A DNA stretch of 64,000 nucleotides. Origin: Megascapheus bottae. Taxonomy: Eukaryota; Chordata; Mammalia; Rodentia; Geomyidae. The notes below the pieces were generated by a model that was not told the origin of the DNA, searched no databases, and saw only the letters and a list, made by a program, of their open reading frames with translations. The stretch is from the NCBI GenBank assembly GCA_024803745.1, contig JANJXV010000030.1, positions 1,259,001 to 1,323,000 on the forward strand, given 5' to 3'. Positions within the stretch are counted from its first letter, which is position 1, and each line of letters starts with the position of its first letter. The position numbers and the translations under genes were made by a program. Below are positions 1 through 11,480 of the stretch, one piece after another.

Positions 1-1534
1 AGAGAAGAGATCCTGCTCCTGCGGCCAGTCTAGTGGGTGGACTCCTTTGTCCACCAGCTCCTGGAGACACGCGGGGCAGCCAGGGGCGTTTCCATCCTGT
101 AATGGACTTGCAGGGCCCTGTGTCCCTTGCCCAGTGGCCCTGTTGCCTCTGAGCTCAGCCATTGCACACTGGAGGCACAGAGAAGGTCTACTTGAGGCGT
201 GCTCTACTTCCAAGGCTGTATTGATCCAATAGACTCAGGTTATGGGTGTTTTGTGAAATAGCTCAATTTTTCAAAATGAGATTTGCATTATTTATGAACC
301 TAATTCTGTTCTAAATGTAATTGTCACCTCCCTTTCGAAAATGGCATGCTTGTCCCAGAGGCCCGCTGCAGAAGAAACCATCTGTTTCTTTGGGCTGGAT
401 CGGGCTCTTGTCTAGTTCCTCAATGCAGTGAACTTTGTGACTGCAAAATCACGTGTTCTGATGAGGCAAAGGAGAAAATAAGTGGCTCCATGCATTTCTT
501 ATTGCCATGCAAGCATGCAAGGTTTCACACGGAAGGTTTCCCCGGCAGGGCTGGGGCCTGCAGGAGATGTGGCAGAAGGCAGAGCCTCCTGGATAGGGCT
601 GGAGCAGGAGGGGAGGGAGCCGGTCAGCCCAGGCCCTGCTCCAGGCGGTCACCAGCCTCAGGTGCTCCTGCTCGGTGCTGGGGAGCTGGACAGCACCAGG
701 GCAGTGGGCCCGACACGCTGGACCTGTCCCGAAGCCTCGGTTGTTATGTAGTTCTTGCTCATCAATGACTACTAACTCCAAATGAAGAGGAAAGAAGGGG
801 GGGAAATCCAAAAGGCGTAGTGGATTTTGTCAGCACTAGCCCGCGCGTTCAGGGGCAGCAGCCAGCTCTCCGTAGCTGTGAGGACCCGTGGTGGAGGGAC
901 ACCGCACACCCCAGGAGCAGGGCTCCGTGGCTCGTGCAGAAGGCGGTCGGCGTCATACATGGAGGGTCAGCATCACATCGTGTGATGATTTTCTTGCTTT
1001 GACTTTGGGAGGACTTTGCCCCAGACCCGAGCCTCTGACACAAGCCTGGGCCCTGGTGGAGAAAAGGCCTTTGGGCTGGAGAGCCACAGGCCCTGTGGGG
1101 CTGAGCATCCCGCATGGGTGCGCGGGAAGCCGGGGCCCCGGGTGTCAGTGTGCGGTCCTGGTCAGGCTCCATCCTCAGCCACCCTGGGCTTGGAGAAAGT
1201 GTGCTCCTGGTGAGTCAGGGAGGAGCTGCTGAGATGGGGGGCTCAGGGGCCCTGCTGGAGCCTGGGCTCCCTAACCGCACTCTCAGGGGGTGAGGGTGAC
1301 TCAGCCGCCCGGCCCGCAGCTTGCCGCGATGAATCAGAGCCGGGCATGATGGGCTTTTCCTCCGTGTGATAAGGCTGCTGTTGCCTGGTTACGTTAGGGA
1401 GAAGTGCAGAGTGATTTGCTCGCGAATGATTGCAGAGAAAGGAAATGGCATTGTCGCCATGAAGTCTGAGAAGCAGAGTCAAAGGCCAAGGCCCCGACCA
1501 AGGGGCATTCACAACCCCACGAAGAGAAAAGACA
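1..1534. other. No gene seen; unique sequence
   Basis: No exon, recognisable repeat or RNA gene was found. The base composition is mixed, and open frames are short and overlap on both strands without family resemblance. The stretch is either intergenic or inside an intron of a longer SLC35F3 transcript. Confidence 0.6.
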
Positions 1535-1770
1535 GCCGGGTACCAGTGGCTCGCGTCTCCTACCTGATTCCCAGCTACTCAGGAGGCTGAGATTGGAGGA
1601 TCACAATTCAAAGCCCAGCCTGGGCAGAGAAGTGAGATTCTTATTGCCAGTGAACCAGCAGAAACCTAAAAGCTGGGCGTGGAGCTGTGGCCCCAGTGGT
1701 AGAGTGCTAGCCTTGCACATGAAAGCCAAGGGAGAGCATGAGGTCCTGAGTTCAAGCTCCAGGAGTGGTC
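1535..1770 (+). repeat. Composite B1-like/ID-like SINE
   Basis: The first half reads like a 7SL/B1-type or related Pol III element (CCCAGCTACTCAGGAGGCTGAG, then GGAGGATCAC). The second half is ID-like (GTGGTAGAGTGCTAGCC then GAGTTCAAGCTCC). This two-part arrangement recurs at several other places in the window. Confidence 0.75.
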
Positions 1771-1879
1771 TGTGTTGTTCTATATTCAAGGTCCATTTAT
1801 TTCTGGTACATTTATTTCCACAAATTAAATGGCATTATGCTGCAATTCATCACCCCAGCATAGACATGTCTGCACGCAC

Positions 1880-2195
1880 TATGTTTTGTTTTGTTTTTCA
1901 GCTTTTGGTTTTCTTTGGTGGAATTGGGGGGTTGAGCTCAGGGCCTGGAGCTGGTAGTCAGCTGCTCTACCACTTGAGCCACAACTTTTTGCTTTAGATT
2001 ATTTCTCAGAAAGGGTCTTGTGCTCTGCCCTGGCTAGCCTCAGATGATGTCTTCCAGACCTCGCTGGGACAGCAGACGCCATGCCTGGCTATACTAAGGT
2101 CCTAGTAACTTATTTTGTCCAGGCTAGCCTTGAACCTTGATCCTCTCTCTCCTTCTCTGCCTCCCAAGGTTGTGGGTGTGCTTTCCATGCTTCAC
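1880..2195 (-). repeat. SINE, minus strand, with second B1-like fragment
   Basis: A T-rich start leads into GAGCTCAGGGCCTGGAG and CTCTACCACTTGAGCCAC, the reverse complement of the ID-like half. B1-like antisense text follows (CAGGCTAGCC, GCCTCCCAAGGTTG). It is probably two nested or adjacent copies. Confidence 0.65.
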
Positions 2196-4177
2196 CTAGT
2201 GCAGCATGGTATTTGTGATTAACGCCCTTCCTCTTCTCTGCTGGGCTGGGAGCCCCTTGGGGGGCAGGCACTGCGTTTGACTGTCCTCTGTGCCCCAGCA
2301 CTCGTCTGCCTGACGCTCCAGCGATGGGAACAGTCACGTGTGGACAGGCAGCGTCCCGGGCCTCTTCACAGGCAGTGGCACTTAGGAAATCATTTCTCAA
2401 GGAAATTGTGCTTGCGTCCTGGACAGCCTGTCAGAAGGGCCTTCTCAGTAATGAGGCATCCCGCCTGCTCGTCAGCTCTGTCGGTAGACTGAGGCGCACT
2501 CTAAAGGGACACCAAATTTCAACTTAAATCAAAACTCAATGACTTTAACCTTAAATAGCCACATGTAGTCAATGCCTACTCCGTTGGTTGTAGAGATGGG
2601 ATTGCAAGAAACGCCAGATATCTGCTGGTAGTGGAAGTTCAGCTTCTGTCCAAGCGTCTCTGAATGATGGTTTTAATTTTACAAACACTAAGCAAGTGTC
2701 GGCCTACTGCGTACTTGAGTTTCCTGGTCTACAAAGCGGGGCCTGTGTTGCCAGCGGGGGTCACTTCCAGCCCAAGCCCTGTGTGCCTGCTGGCTTGGGG
2801 CCCCCTACGCCTTCAGTGACATTTCAAAGCTGTCATCTGTGGCAGAGCTCCCGGGATCTCTCACTCCTTCCTGGCCTTCTCCAGGTGTCTCTGGCCGTAC
2901 CAGTTCCTAGCCCCGTCCGTGTTTGTTCAGGCTTGCTCATGGTGTGTTTATGTACAGGCATTTCCTGTCTAGACTTTAAAGTCCACAGAGTCAGAGAGGG
3001 AGTCTTTCTAACCACACTTGATAAACATCAAAGGTTTGGTAAAAGAAATGAATAAACAAAGACCTCTCAGCACTTAGGACGGATTCCCTGTAGCAGAGCC
3101 TTTTCATTTATTCATAGCAAAGCCCACGGTCCCCCAAAGGCGTCATCTCAATCATGAAAAGACGGATTTCTGTATAACAAAGACATCTGAATATCTGAAA
3201 CATGAGGATGGATGTGGGGGCAGGAAAGCTCTTAACCCCGCAGAGAATTCCTGTTTGTTAACGGCCACAGTGTAGGCTGCTTTTTCTTCAGCTAGCAAGA
3301 AGCAGCTTTGTTCTCTCTCCTCAGGAAAGCACATACACAGCCTGTTGGGATTAAAACCCCAAGCAGGAGCTCTGGGACTGGGCTTTTTACATTTCATTCT
3401 GATTTTGCTCTGTTTTCAATTTCAATTTTAATTGACTTTTGGTGGTACTTGGTATGAACCCACTAGGCAGGCCCTCTTTTCTACCTGAATCATGCCCCCA
3501 GCCCTAATTTTGCTTTACCTTTGTGTTTTCTGTTGCCGTGACTGGAAATTATGTCTTTGTTCCAGTTTTAGGTGTCCTCAGGGGATGGATTGCTCTTTAG
3601 CGTGCTGTCTGATATGTATTTACTGGACGTCCTGATGTGCATGCCACAGAGAATTATTAAGAAAGACAGGCTGGCCTGTTACATCCTACAATGACGGCTT
3701 TATGACCCATCACTGGTCAGGGAAGGCTGTCAGCTTCTAGATTAATCTGTAAAAGCAACTGTTGAGTGCCCCTCTGTGACCAGAACTGGTAGTGGAACAG
3801 AAACTGCGCAGAATCTGAGTTCACTGCCCATGGAAATACTGCAATCCAGCTGTTCCTGATTCGCCTAGTGGGAAGTGAGTTAGCACATTATCAAGCTTGT
3901 GAGCCGTTCAGCCTCTGGCAGGGCTGGTGGGGGCCAGGCCCGCGTGGGTGTGGAGCTGTAGGGAAGCTAATTTCTTTATTCCCAGTACACTCTGCCTCCT
4001 CAGGGTGCTGCAGCCTCACGGGGCGTGGTGGGGGGGGGCAGCTGCCACTCTTTGACTGGAATAGTGGCTGTCCTGCAGGCTCCTCACTTTAATCTATACA
4101 AAGATACAGGAAGGGAACATGTCTGAATCCGGGAGGTAGGAATACAAAGAGAACAACACTCTTGCAGAAAAAGTGCT
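2196..4177. other. Non-coding; old repeat remnants
   Basis: An L2-like 3' end (AGCCCCTTGGGGGGCAGGCAC) appears near 2250-2300. A short MIR-like piece (TGAGTTTCCTGGTCTAC) lies at about 2716-2732. A degraded minus-strand ID-like fragment (TATGAACCCACTAGGCAGGC ... CATGCCCCCAGCCCTA) lies at about 3420-3505. All three are weak matches by eye. The rest shows nothing I recognise. Confidence 0.4.
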
Positions 4178-4319
4178 TTCTATTGGCTGCTTTGCCCAGG
4201 GGGAGCTCTTTCTATTGGCTGCTTTGCCTAGGGGGAGCTCTTTCTATTGGCTGCTTTGCCCAGGGGGAGCTCTTTCTATTGGCTGCTTTGCCCAGGGGGA
4301 GCTCTTTCTATTGGCTCTT
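4178..4319. repeat. 32-bp tandem repeat, about 4.4 copies
   Basis: The unit begins TTCTATTGGCTGCTTTGCCC and ends GGGGGAGCTCT. Copies start at 4178, 4210, 4242, 4274 and 4306 (partial). They are nearly identical, with a C/T difference in copy 2. Each unit carries ATTGG, the reverse complement of the CCAAT core. Confidence 0.9.
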
Positions 4320-5298
4320 CTGTTGGCTGCTAGGTTCCTTTGAAATGATCCATCGCTATGTGGGGTTTTCTTGTTGCTTTTTGCATTCTTCCTTACTGCC
4401 CAGCACTGCAGGATGCTCCGGGCACATTTTGTATATTTCCTGCCCCCCTGCCACAATTCTGCCATGTCTCCAAAGAGCCCAGATTCTTTTTTTTTTCTTT
4501 ACTACAGAACAGGATTGGAAAACAAGCTCTGGTAAATCTTCCCATTTTGAATAGAAAAAAAATATTCTATAAGCAATAAGCAAAAGTGAGTGAATAGATG
4601 AAGAGCCTTGATATTTTTTCCTTTCAATCAGTTAAGGCTGCTGGGAACCATGTAGCTTATCTAGTCAAGTCCAGATAGTCTTCAGTCTAGAGCTTCGGGC
4701 CAGGAGGCATTAGGCAACTGGGAAAGCAGAGTAATATGGGGATTCTGCGGTAAGACAAAATGACATAGGATATGGTGGATGGTTTTGCCAACCTTTAGGA
4801 AAGATGAAGAGGCCTTGATAGATGGAAATGCACAGCAGAGGAGCCTCCACTTTTTCCATAAGCCCCATACAAGCCCAGCAGACCAAGAACCATATGCAAA
4901 AGAACTAAACATGCATTGGAAACACATGTGGGCATTTAGCCGCACAATTTGGAGAAGGGACAATTTGGAGAAGTAGATGCACGCTCAACAGCAAAATTCT
5001 TAAAGGGAAAATATTATTAGCTATAATAATGACACCAACATTTCTATGGGACAGAAGACAAGACTCTGTGGGGAGGGGAATATAGGAAGACCTCTTAACA
5101 AACAAAACTAATTGAGGAATGGAAAATTAGAAATATAAACACTTGTAAAAAGAAATATAAACCCTTGAGATAGGTGAGACAGGAAAAGCAGAACAGCCAG
5201 TCCACTAAATGAGCAAGTAAGCAGTAACCAGAAAAGGGGAGTGTGACTTAAACTGTGAACGAAGGATTATTGCTGTCTGTGATTAAAACATACAAGAC
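4320..5298. other. AT-rich non-coding stretch
   Basis: From about 4550 composition turns AT-rich. No recognisable exon or repeat family was found. Open frames up to about 130 codons overlap on both strands and show no protein resemblance. Confidence 0.5.
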
Positions 5299-5315
5299 AG
5301 TACAATGTATTTTCT

Positions 5316-5519
5316 TTTCTTTTTTTTTTTTTTGCCAGTCCTGGGCTTGAGCTCAGGGCCTGAGCACTGTCCTTGGACTTTCTCAAGGCTAGAGCTCTAC
5401 CACTTGAGCCTCAGCACCACTACCAGCTTTTTTCTATGAATGTGGTACCGAGGAATCAAACCTGGGTCATCATGCATGCTAGGCAAGCACTTTAACCACT
5501 AGGCCAAACTCCCGGCCCC
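5316..5519 (-). repeat. Dimeric ID-related SINE with 17-bp target-site duplication
   Basis: A T-tract is followed by antisense of the two ID-like halves: GAGCTCAGGGCCTGAGCACT with CTCTACCACTTGAGCC, then GGTACCGAGGAATCAAACC with CATGCTAGGCAAGCAC. It is flanked by the direct repeat AGTACAATGTATTTTCT at 5299-5315 and 5520-5536, the signature of L1-mediated insertion. Confidence 0.9.
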
Positions 5520-5536
5520 AGTACAATGTATTTTCT

Positions 5537-6200
5537 ATGCAGATATAAAATTATTTGCTGAAGTTGTGGTATAGCCTCCCAAATGGTCACATTGGTGATA
5601 ATTGAGGAAGCTGAGAACAGGCTTCTAAAGGTGGGGTTGAATGCATTCTGAAACTCTTTCAGTAAGTAGAATGCATTTCTCTACTGGTGACAAAGCTAAA
5701 AATTCATTTAAAGAAGAAAAAATTTACACAATTACTGAGAAAGGGGAAAAAAACAACAAGCTCTTAACAATGGTAAATGGTTTTTCTAACCATATTTGTC
5801 AAAGTTCCAAAATCTGGGATTTATTGCTAAGGAGATAATCGCTTTCTTGGTTAGAAATCAGGTAATTTTCAGATAAAAGCACTTTTTTTTCCTACCCTCA
5901 GTACATGAGTCACTGTAATTTTCATTTCTTTCTTATTTTCAATTGCTTTTCTGCCTTTTAGTTCTTGAGTCACTGCCTTGGTAGCAAATTTACAATTTGT
6001 TCAATATACATTAGGGGAGAAATTCATTAATCATAGAAGCATTGGACTTTAGAGAAAAAAGAAACTTGTTTGAGAACACTCGACGGGGAAAAATCCTAAG
6101 CAAGAAATTAAATATGTTTTGGTCTCAGTTAAAAGAATAAAACAGGAAAAATGAAAACCCCACGTTCTCCCAAACCAGATGTAAAAGGCAAATTGGTATT
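5537..6200. promoter_or_regulatory. AT-rich island with paired AP-1 motifs
   Basis: This AT-rich stretch has two copies of TGAGTCACTG exactly 60 bases apart, with TGAGTCA cores at 5906-5912 and 5966-5972. The heptamer is the canonical AP-1 site. No gene or repeat was recognised. The regulatory call is inference from motif identity and spacing only. Confidence 0.25.
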
Positions 6201-7481
6201 GCATGTCACTTCTTCCCAGCCTGGATGAATCCGTAAGAGCCAAACCACATCGGCCGCACACCGCCAGCGAGGCAGTCACAGAAGGGCTGCCAGTTTTCCC
6301 CCTCCTTCTGGGGGAGGCAAAGGCTGGAGCTACAGACCCCTGCCACGGCTGTGACATAAGTGTGGAAGGAGTCTTGCTTGCTTTCTAATTTATACTTCGG
6401 TGCAATGCCCAAAATGTCTTAGAAGTCACGGTGGCTCTCCTCTGCGTTTACCCAAGTTCCTATTGATTAGATGTAGAGGAAACCTCACGAAGCAGAGAGG
6501 AGTCTGCCCAGGAAGTGGGAGAGGCCTTCTCTCTCCTACCCGTCAAGGGTGGTTTGTGAAGCCTGCGGTTAAGCCAGACTCCCGAGGACCTGTCAGCCGA
6601 TGCTTATGGCGCTTAATTTTCTTGAACACTTGTTGTCACTTCATTTCACCTTTGTGTGGAATTCCGCAGCGTGCACTTAATTCCATTATCCCTGTGTCGG
6701 TTCGTGGCTGGTGGGAAGGGTGGCAGGGAAACCACACGGGGCTCCTCTCAGCCCACATCTCGGAGCTGCTCCTTCCACTTGAAGATGCCTCCGGCCTCTG
6801 ATGGCTTCGGACAAAGCATTTAACCCTGTGAAACTTGGTTTCCCCAGTTCTGTGATAACAGCAGTGCCGGGTCTTTCCCTTCCAAGAGCTGCAGCATGAG
6901 GCACTGGGGTAATAAGACAGGCAGGTGCACCACAGACTGCTGTGAACCAGGGCCCTGCGGCCATCCTGCTGGGTCAGACCCCAGGTTTCCAGAAACATCT
7001 CCGGGCTCCCTGGGCCTCCGGGGCTCATTCTGCTGGTGTCTTTTTCTACATCTTGGCAATGAGTCCTGGGAATGTCCTTCCGCGTCCCCTGCTCCCGGTG
7101 TCCTGTCCTCCTTGGCTGTGACACTGGTGCCCTGCGGCCTTTCTGGACAAGAGTCGACTGCATGCATCCGCTGCTTGGTGAACTCCAGAGCAGCAGCTGA
7201 GCAGAGAAACTTTCTGACAGCTCGCGCTGCCTTGAGGCTGCGGGACAGACTGAGTCCACTGACACCTTCTCTGGTCCATCCCCAGCCAGGGCAGCTGCCT
7301 AAGGGACATCGTGAGCCATTGCCTTGTGCTTGGTGCCTCAAGGCCATGTGTTGGCAGCGTGGTTAGTAGGGAGCGTGGGAGTGAGTGGCCTCCCTCATCT
7401 GCCACAGGACCTCGTGTGGACACGAGCCGAGGCCTCCCTCACGGACTTGGCATGGCGTGGGGGACCTGCAGCTTGTCTTTT
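6201..7481. other. No gene seen; unique sequence
   Basis: GC content rises again. Several overlapping open frames of up to about 209 codons occur on both strands with no family resemblance, consistent with chance in GC-rich DNA. No repeat was identified. Confidence 0.5.
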
Positions 7482-7575
7482 CTTACCACTGTCCATACGC
7501 CTCCACCGGCTCTCACCAGGCTTTTTTTACCACTGACCGTACACCTCCACCAGCTATCATTAGGCTTTTATTCTC
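7482..7575. repeat. Imperfect direct duplication, about 44-bp unit
   Basis: TTACCACTG followed by CCTCCACC, CAGGCTTTTT and similar text occurs twice in succession with several substitutions. Confidence 0.6.
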
Positions 7576-7970
7576 GGTCAAATGCCTGCCACCTCACGGC
7601 TTTATTTAATAAAACTTTTATCTACCAAGAAGAATAAAATTTTTAAAGGATGGGGCTAATGATACCCACTGTGGCAGCAGTGACGTATGTCCCCAACGGG
7701 AATGTTGGCATTTGCTACCACAAGCCCATGGTAGCTGCCTGGCCTTCAACTCTACCTGCACAGGTGCCACAGCTCAGGGAGCAGAAGGTCTTCTAGCAGC
7801 AGCCGTCACCAGAGCTTGAGTGCCCAAGGCCTGGGGGCTGGACTGGACTACCCAGAGCCTCCCAGCATCCAGTCTTGAGATCTTGGGGGCCATAGCTCCG
7901 GCCTGAGAAGCCAGAGACCTGTGGCTTTGGGTGCTCAGCTTGGAGGCAGGTGGCTCTGGGCCTCTACGTG

Positions 7971-8130
7971 CATGCCTTAGCATGCAGCAGTGGCTGTAAC
8001 CCTCCGCCTGTACGCCTTAGCATGCAGCAGTGGCTGTAACCCTCCGCCTGTACGCCTTAGCATGCAGCAGTGGCTGTAACCCTCCGCCTGTACGCCTTAG
8101 CATGCAGCAGTGGCTGTAACCCTCGGCCTG
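7971..8130. repeat. 40-bp tandem repeat, 4 copies
   Basis: The unit TACGCCTTAGCATGCAGCAG followed by TGGCTGTAACCCTCCGCCTG recurs at about 7971, 8011, 8051 and 8091. The middle copies are identical, implying recent expansion. Confidence 0.92.
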
Positions 8131-8934
8131 TGGTAGCAGTGAGAAGCAGCAGCAGGCGGCAGTGGGTGGGTGGTGAGTAGCCCTGGGACAGCCTTGGGTA
8201 CTGTGGTACCCAATTATGACTCTTCGATCTGGATGTCAGGACCCATGGCCGTTGACAGTGGCATCAGCACTCTCTTGCTCTCTGTACATCTGCGATCCCG
8301 GTCCCCTCTGCTGCTTCCTGCCATTTCTGCTACCGGCCAATCCGTGGAAATGTGGTCATGGCTTTGGAGGAGTTGCAGAGCTTCCTGTGTCCAGGGCCGT
8401 TTGTGCGGAGTTCTCTCAGTCGGCCTCCCTTTGACCAACGCCCGTCTTGACCAGCCAGAGCATTCTCCACAGGGCAGGGCCTTTGCTCCCGGGCTCTGCT
8501 TGGCCTTTGTGCTGGGGAAATGACCCAAATTCCAGCGTACCTAAACTTCAGAGTGTGGCCTGGTTTGGCCTGTGGTCTCTTCGGGTGTCATTTTCCAAGG
8601 ATCTTAAAGCGATCTCCCTGTTGATTAAGGCAGTGCCTGGGTCGAATCCCCCATCGGGCGTCGGCATGCCCCCCTGGATCAACCTGTGTGTTCATCCTGA
8701 GGGCTTCCTTGGGCCGTGGCCAGCCGCCTGGGCACCAGTCTCCCACTGGTCTCCAGGGTCTCTTGTCAGGCGTGCAGCCACCTCTGCAGCCGCCTCTGCA
8801 CGAGTGCCAGGAATGGATCTGAAGTCAGGCACCCAGTGGACCTGCCACGTGGGTGGGTCCATGTCCCTAAGTCATCTTCATGTAGCCAGGATTCTGACAG
8901 CATCACCCCACTTCACTTCGTTTGTTTTTGGAAA
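8131..8934. other. No gene seen; unique sequence
   Basis: Nothing recognised on either strand beyond chance open frames. Confidence 0.5.
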
Positions 8935-9050
8935 AGGTCCTGCTCTGCCATCCAAACCACCTCAAGACTCACCATCCTCCCGCCCCAGCCTCCCCAGGTT
9001 CTGGATTACAGGCATGTACCACCCCACCCGCTCACTCGGCATGATCCAGG
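8935..9050 (-). repeat. B1-like SINE fragment
   Basis: It contains CCCAGCCTCCCCAGGTTCTG then GGATTACAGGCATGTACCACC, antisense of the 7SL/B1-type consensus. Degraded at the 5' side. Confidence 0.6.
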
Positions 9051-9340
9051 GAGGTTAGCTGTGTCTCTAGAGAGACACAAAAGACTACAGAATAAGTCGC
9101 CTTGATCACAGTCCTGAAAGTAAAAATGGTTGGCAGCTGCTGACCTAAAAAGTATAAAAAGTCCAAATGGAAGCCACAGTCAGTGCCTTCCCTAAGAAAG
9201 GAAGTAATTTATGTCTTTTTAAAATACCCTGCTAATTCTAAAATAAACTTTATCATATAGGACAATGTAACAGCACTAACAGAAAACGTGAACATAAAGG
9301 AGGAAAACTGTACAAACAAGCCTTCCAAACGACACAATTA

Positions 9341-9541
9341 CTTTTTTTTTTTTTTGCCAGTCCTGGGCTTGAGCTCAGGGCCTGAGCACTGTCCTTGGGC
9401 TTTCTCAAGGCTAGAGCTCTACCACTTGAGCCTCAGCACCACTTCCAGCTTTTTTCTAAGTATGTGGTACCGAGGAATCGAACCCAGGTCTTCATGCATG
9501 CTTAGGCAAATAGTCTACCACTAGGCCACACTCCTGGCCCC
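9341..9541 (-). repeat. Dimeric ID-related SINE, second full copy
   Basis: Nearly the same sequence as the copy at 5316-5519, including the T-tract, GAGCTCAGGGCCTGAGCACT and GGTACCGAGGAATCGAACCC. A short direct repeat CACAATTA flanks it (9333-9340 and 9542-9549), a possible target-site duplication. Confidence 0.88.
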
Positions 9542-9640
9542 CACAATTATCATTTTAAATCTTCCTTCTAGAACTTATTCTTATTTGTACATTTCACCTA
9601 GTTCATGTAATCATCCCTGTTTTTGTTATATATTGGTTTT

Positions 9641-9708
9641 GGAGGTTCTGTGTTTGTGTGGAGGTTCTGTTTGTGTGGAGTTTCTGTGTTTGTGTGGGGG
9701 TTCTGTTT
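9641..9708. repeat. 17/19-bp GT-rich tandem repeat
   Basis: GGAGGTTCTGTGTTTGTGT and a 2-base-shorter variant alternate for about 3.5 copies. Confidence 0.8.
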
Positions 9709-10578
9709 CCGTTGCTGTGGGCGTCCCTGGTGACATGTCCCAGGTTCAGGTGGGACATAGGACAGGAATGCCCTGTCCTGGCCAGCCTCCACTCCACTGA
9801 TAGCCTCGTCACTCACACTTCTGCCCACCACTTTCATACATTCAGAACTACAATGCATTATTTTAAATATACTGAGAACTGCAAGCATACAACGAAACAA
9901 GGACCCCGCTTTGGTGAACGCACGTGCTCCTTGAACTTCCTTTAGGCTTTTTAGGGAAAAAAGTCCCGGACGGTGGGAGTCCCTGCCTGCGTGTCCACAG
10001 GCCTTCACGAGTCTCTACATTTTCCACTTGTGGACTACTTTCTGTGTATAACATTACAGCTCCCGCTAGTTTCCATTTGTGTTTCCTAGATTCCCAGCAC
10101 TATTGAACTTTCCTCATCACTGCCTTCCCTGGGCTCGGTTGTTACTTCAGCTGGATTATTCGCCATTTTCCTATGAGCCTGTCAGAGCTCTTCATCGATT
10201 CAGAGCCTGACCCCAGAGCCAGTCCCACCAAGTTCATGCTCTGCTTTGTAGATCTTGGCAGTACCCTCTGAATACTAATGCCCTTGCCAGTTTTCTGCAC
10301 TGAAAATCTGCTGGCAGACCACCTCCGGCAAGACTCTGGGGACTGAAGTGAGTCACTTGGTGACCAGCGCCTGGTGTGGGCAGGGTCTTAACGCACTGCT
10401 GTATTTACAGACACCTGAAATGCTGATTCCTCTCCACCCCTCCAGACTGGGTTCCCTGAGAGCTCTAGATTCTCGTCATTCACGCTGTCCTGTTTCCACC
10501 TTAGTGGTGAGCATGTATATAACACCAGCTGTGCTTTGATAGAATTAAATTGGCCTGTTGTGCATCTTGATTCTTTTT
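9709..10578. other. Non-coding, no clear identity
   Basis: No gene is seen. An L2-like 3' end is possible near 10420-10550, where text of the CTGGGTTCCCTGAG kind occurs, but the match is weak. Confidence 0.35.
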
Positions 10579-10688
10579 GTTGTTGTTGTTAGTTTTTTTT
10601 GTCTTTTCTATTTTGGCATTGGGGATCGAACCCAGGACGTTGCACTTGCTAGGCAAGCGCTTTGCCACTGAGCTACATCCCAGCCCTG
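10579..10688 (-). repeat. Monomeric ID-like SINE
   Basis: Antisense ID-like text: GGGGATCGAACCCAGGACG, GCTAGGCAAGCGCTTTGCC and ACTGAGCTACATCCCAGCCC, preceded by a T-rich tract. GATCGAACCC is the reverse complement of a Pol III B box. Confidence 0.8.
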
Positions 10689-10744
10689 ATTTTTTTTTAA
10701 GTTACTACTTCTAATACAAATCTCTTGGTATACTAACAGTTCGC

Positions 10745-10895
10745 CTTTACTGAGCACTTACTGAGTGCTGGGCGCAGGGCTCTATGAATGAATACATAAC
10801 TCATCCATTGTTCACCATGGCTGTGAGTCTTTATCATCTTTGTGTTGCAAATGAAGACACTAAGGGTCAGTGACCTTTAGGGACATCGAGTCTCA
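10745..10895 (-). repeat. MIR element
   Basis: Text such as TTTACTGAGCACTTACTGAG, then GCAAATGAAGACACTAAGGG, fits the antisense MIR consensus (last-stage cutoff ...GAGGAAACTGAGGC...). It is ancient and diverged. Confidence 0.6.
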
Positions 10896-11059
10896 AGAGT
10901 CCCACCAAGATGCCAGTCCACCGCGTGTTCTAGCTGTTCCCCGGAGGCACAAGGCAAAAGAGACAGAAACCCAGCACGTGCTCAGAACTCGAGACCCATG
11001 CCATCCAGAACTACCTCTGCTCCCCTTTCAATTGCAAGTTACCTTGCTAAGCTAGAATA

Positions 11060-11480
11060 CCGCACACAATCAAGAGGTGCCCTGTTTATCCATTAAAGTC
11101 ACACCGCCTCGTCGTGCACGTCTTCAAGACCCACGCCTCGAGCTGTGCTCGCTTCCAGGGTCGTCCTGCCCTGTGAGCAGCCCGTATGTTGGTTTGTGTG
11201 GATGTGTAACTGAGCTCTCCTGCTGTGAGAGCTCCTGCTCCTCTGCAGATGGATGGCCTGGCTTCCTGTCTGCTTCCTGTCACTGGACATTCAGTTTATT
11301 TCCAGTGTTTTTCTAAGTAAAAGGGCTTGCAGGAAACATTTTATGCAGGTGTCTGAGCATGAATAATTTTTCTGCAAAGTGTGTATGGAAAAGTGGAGTT
11401 TTGAGGTTAGAGTTATGAGCAGATTTAGGGTTACAGGGAGACTGCTAAACAGCACCCCAGATTATGTCAGTTAAATTTAC
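11060..11480 (-). repeat. Decayed L1 fragment
   Basis: TGGACATTCAGTTTATTTCC then GTGTTTTTCTAAG and GGAAACATTTTATGCAGG follow the antisense L1 ORF2 3' region. The match is strongest at 11280-11400 and the outer limits are uncertain. Confidence 0.5.

Noticed and set aside
4162..4554. 130-codon frame with repeated Leu/Ala/Ser peptide
   Set aside because: Produced by the 32-bp tandem repeat being read in successive frames.
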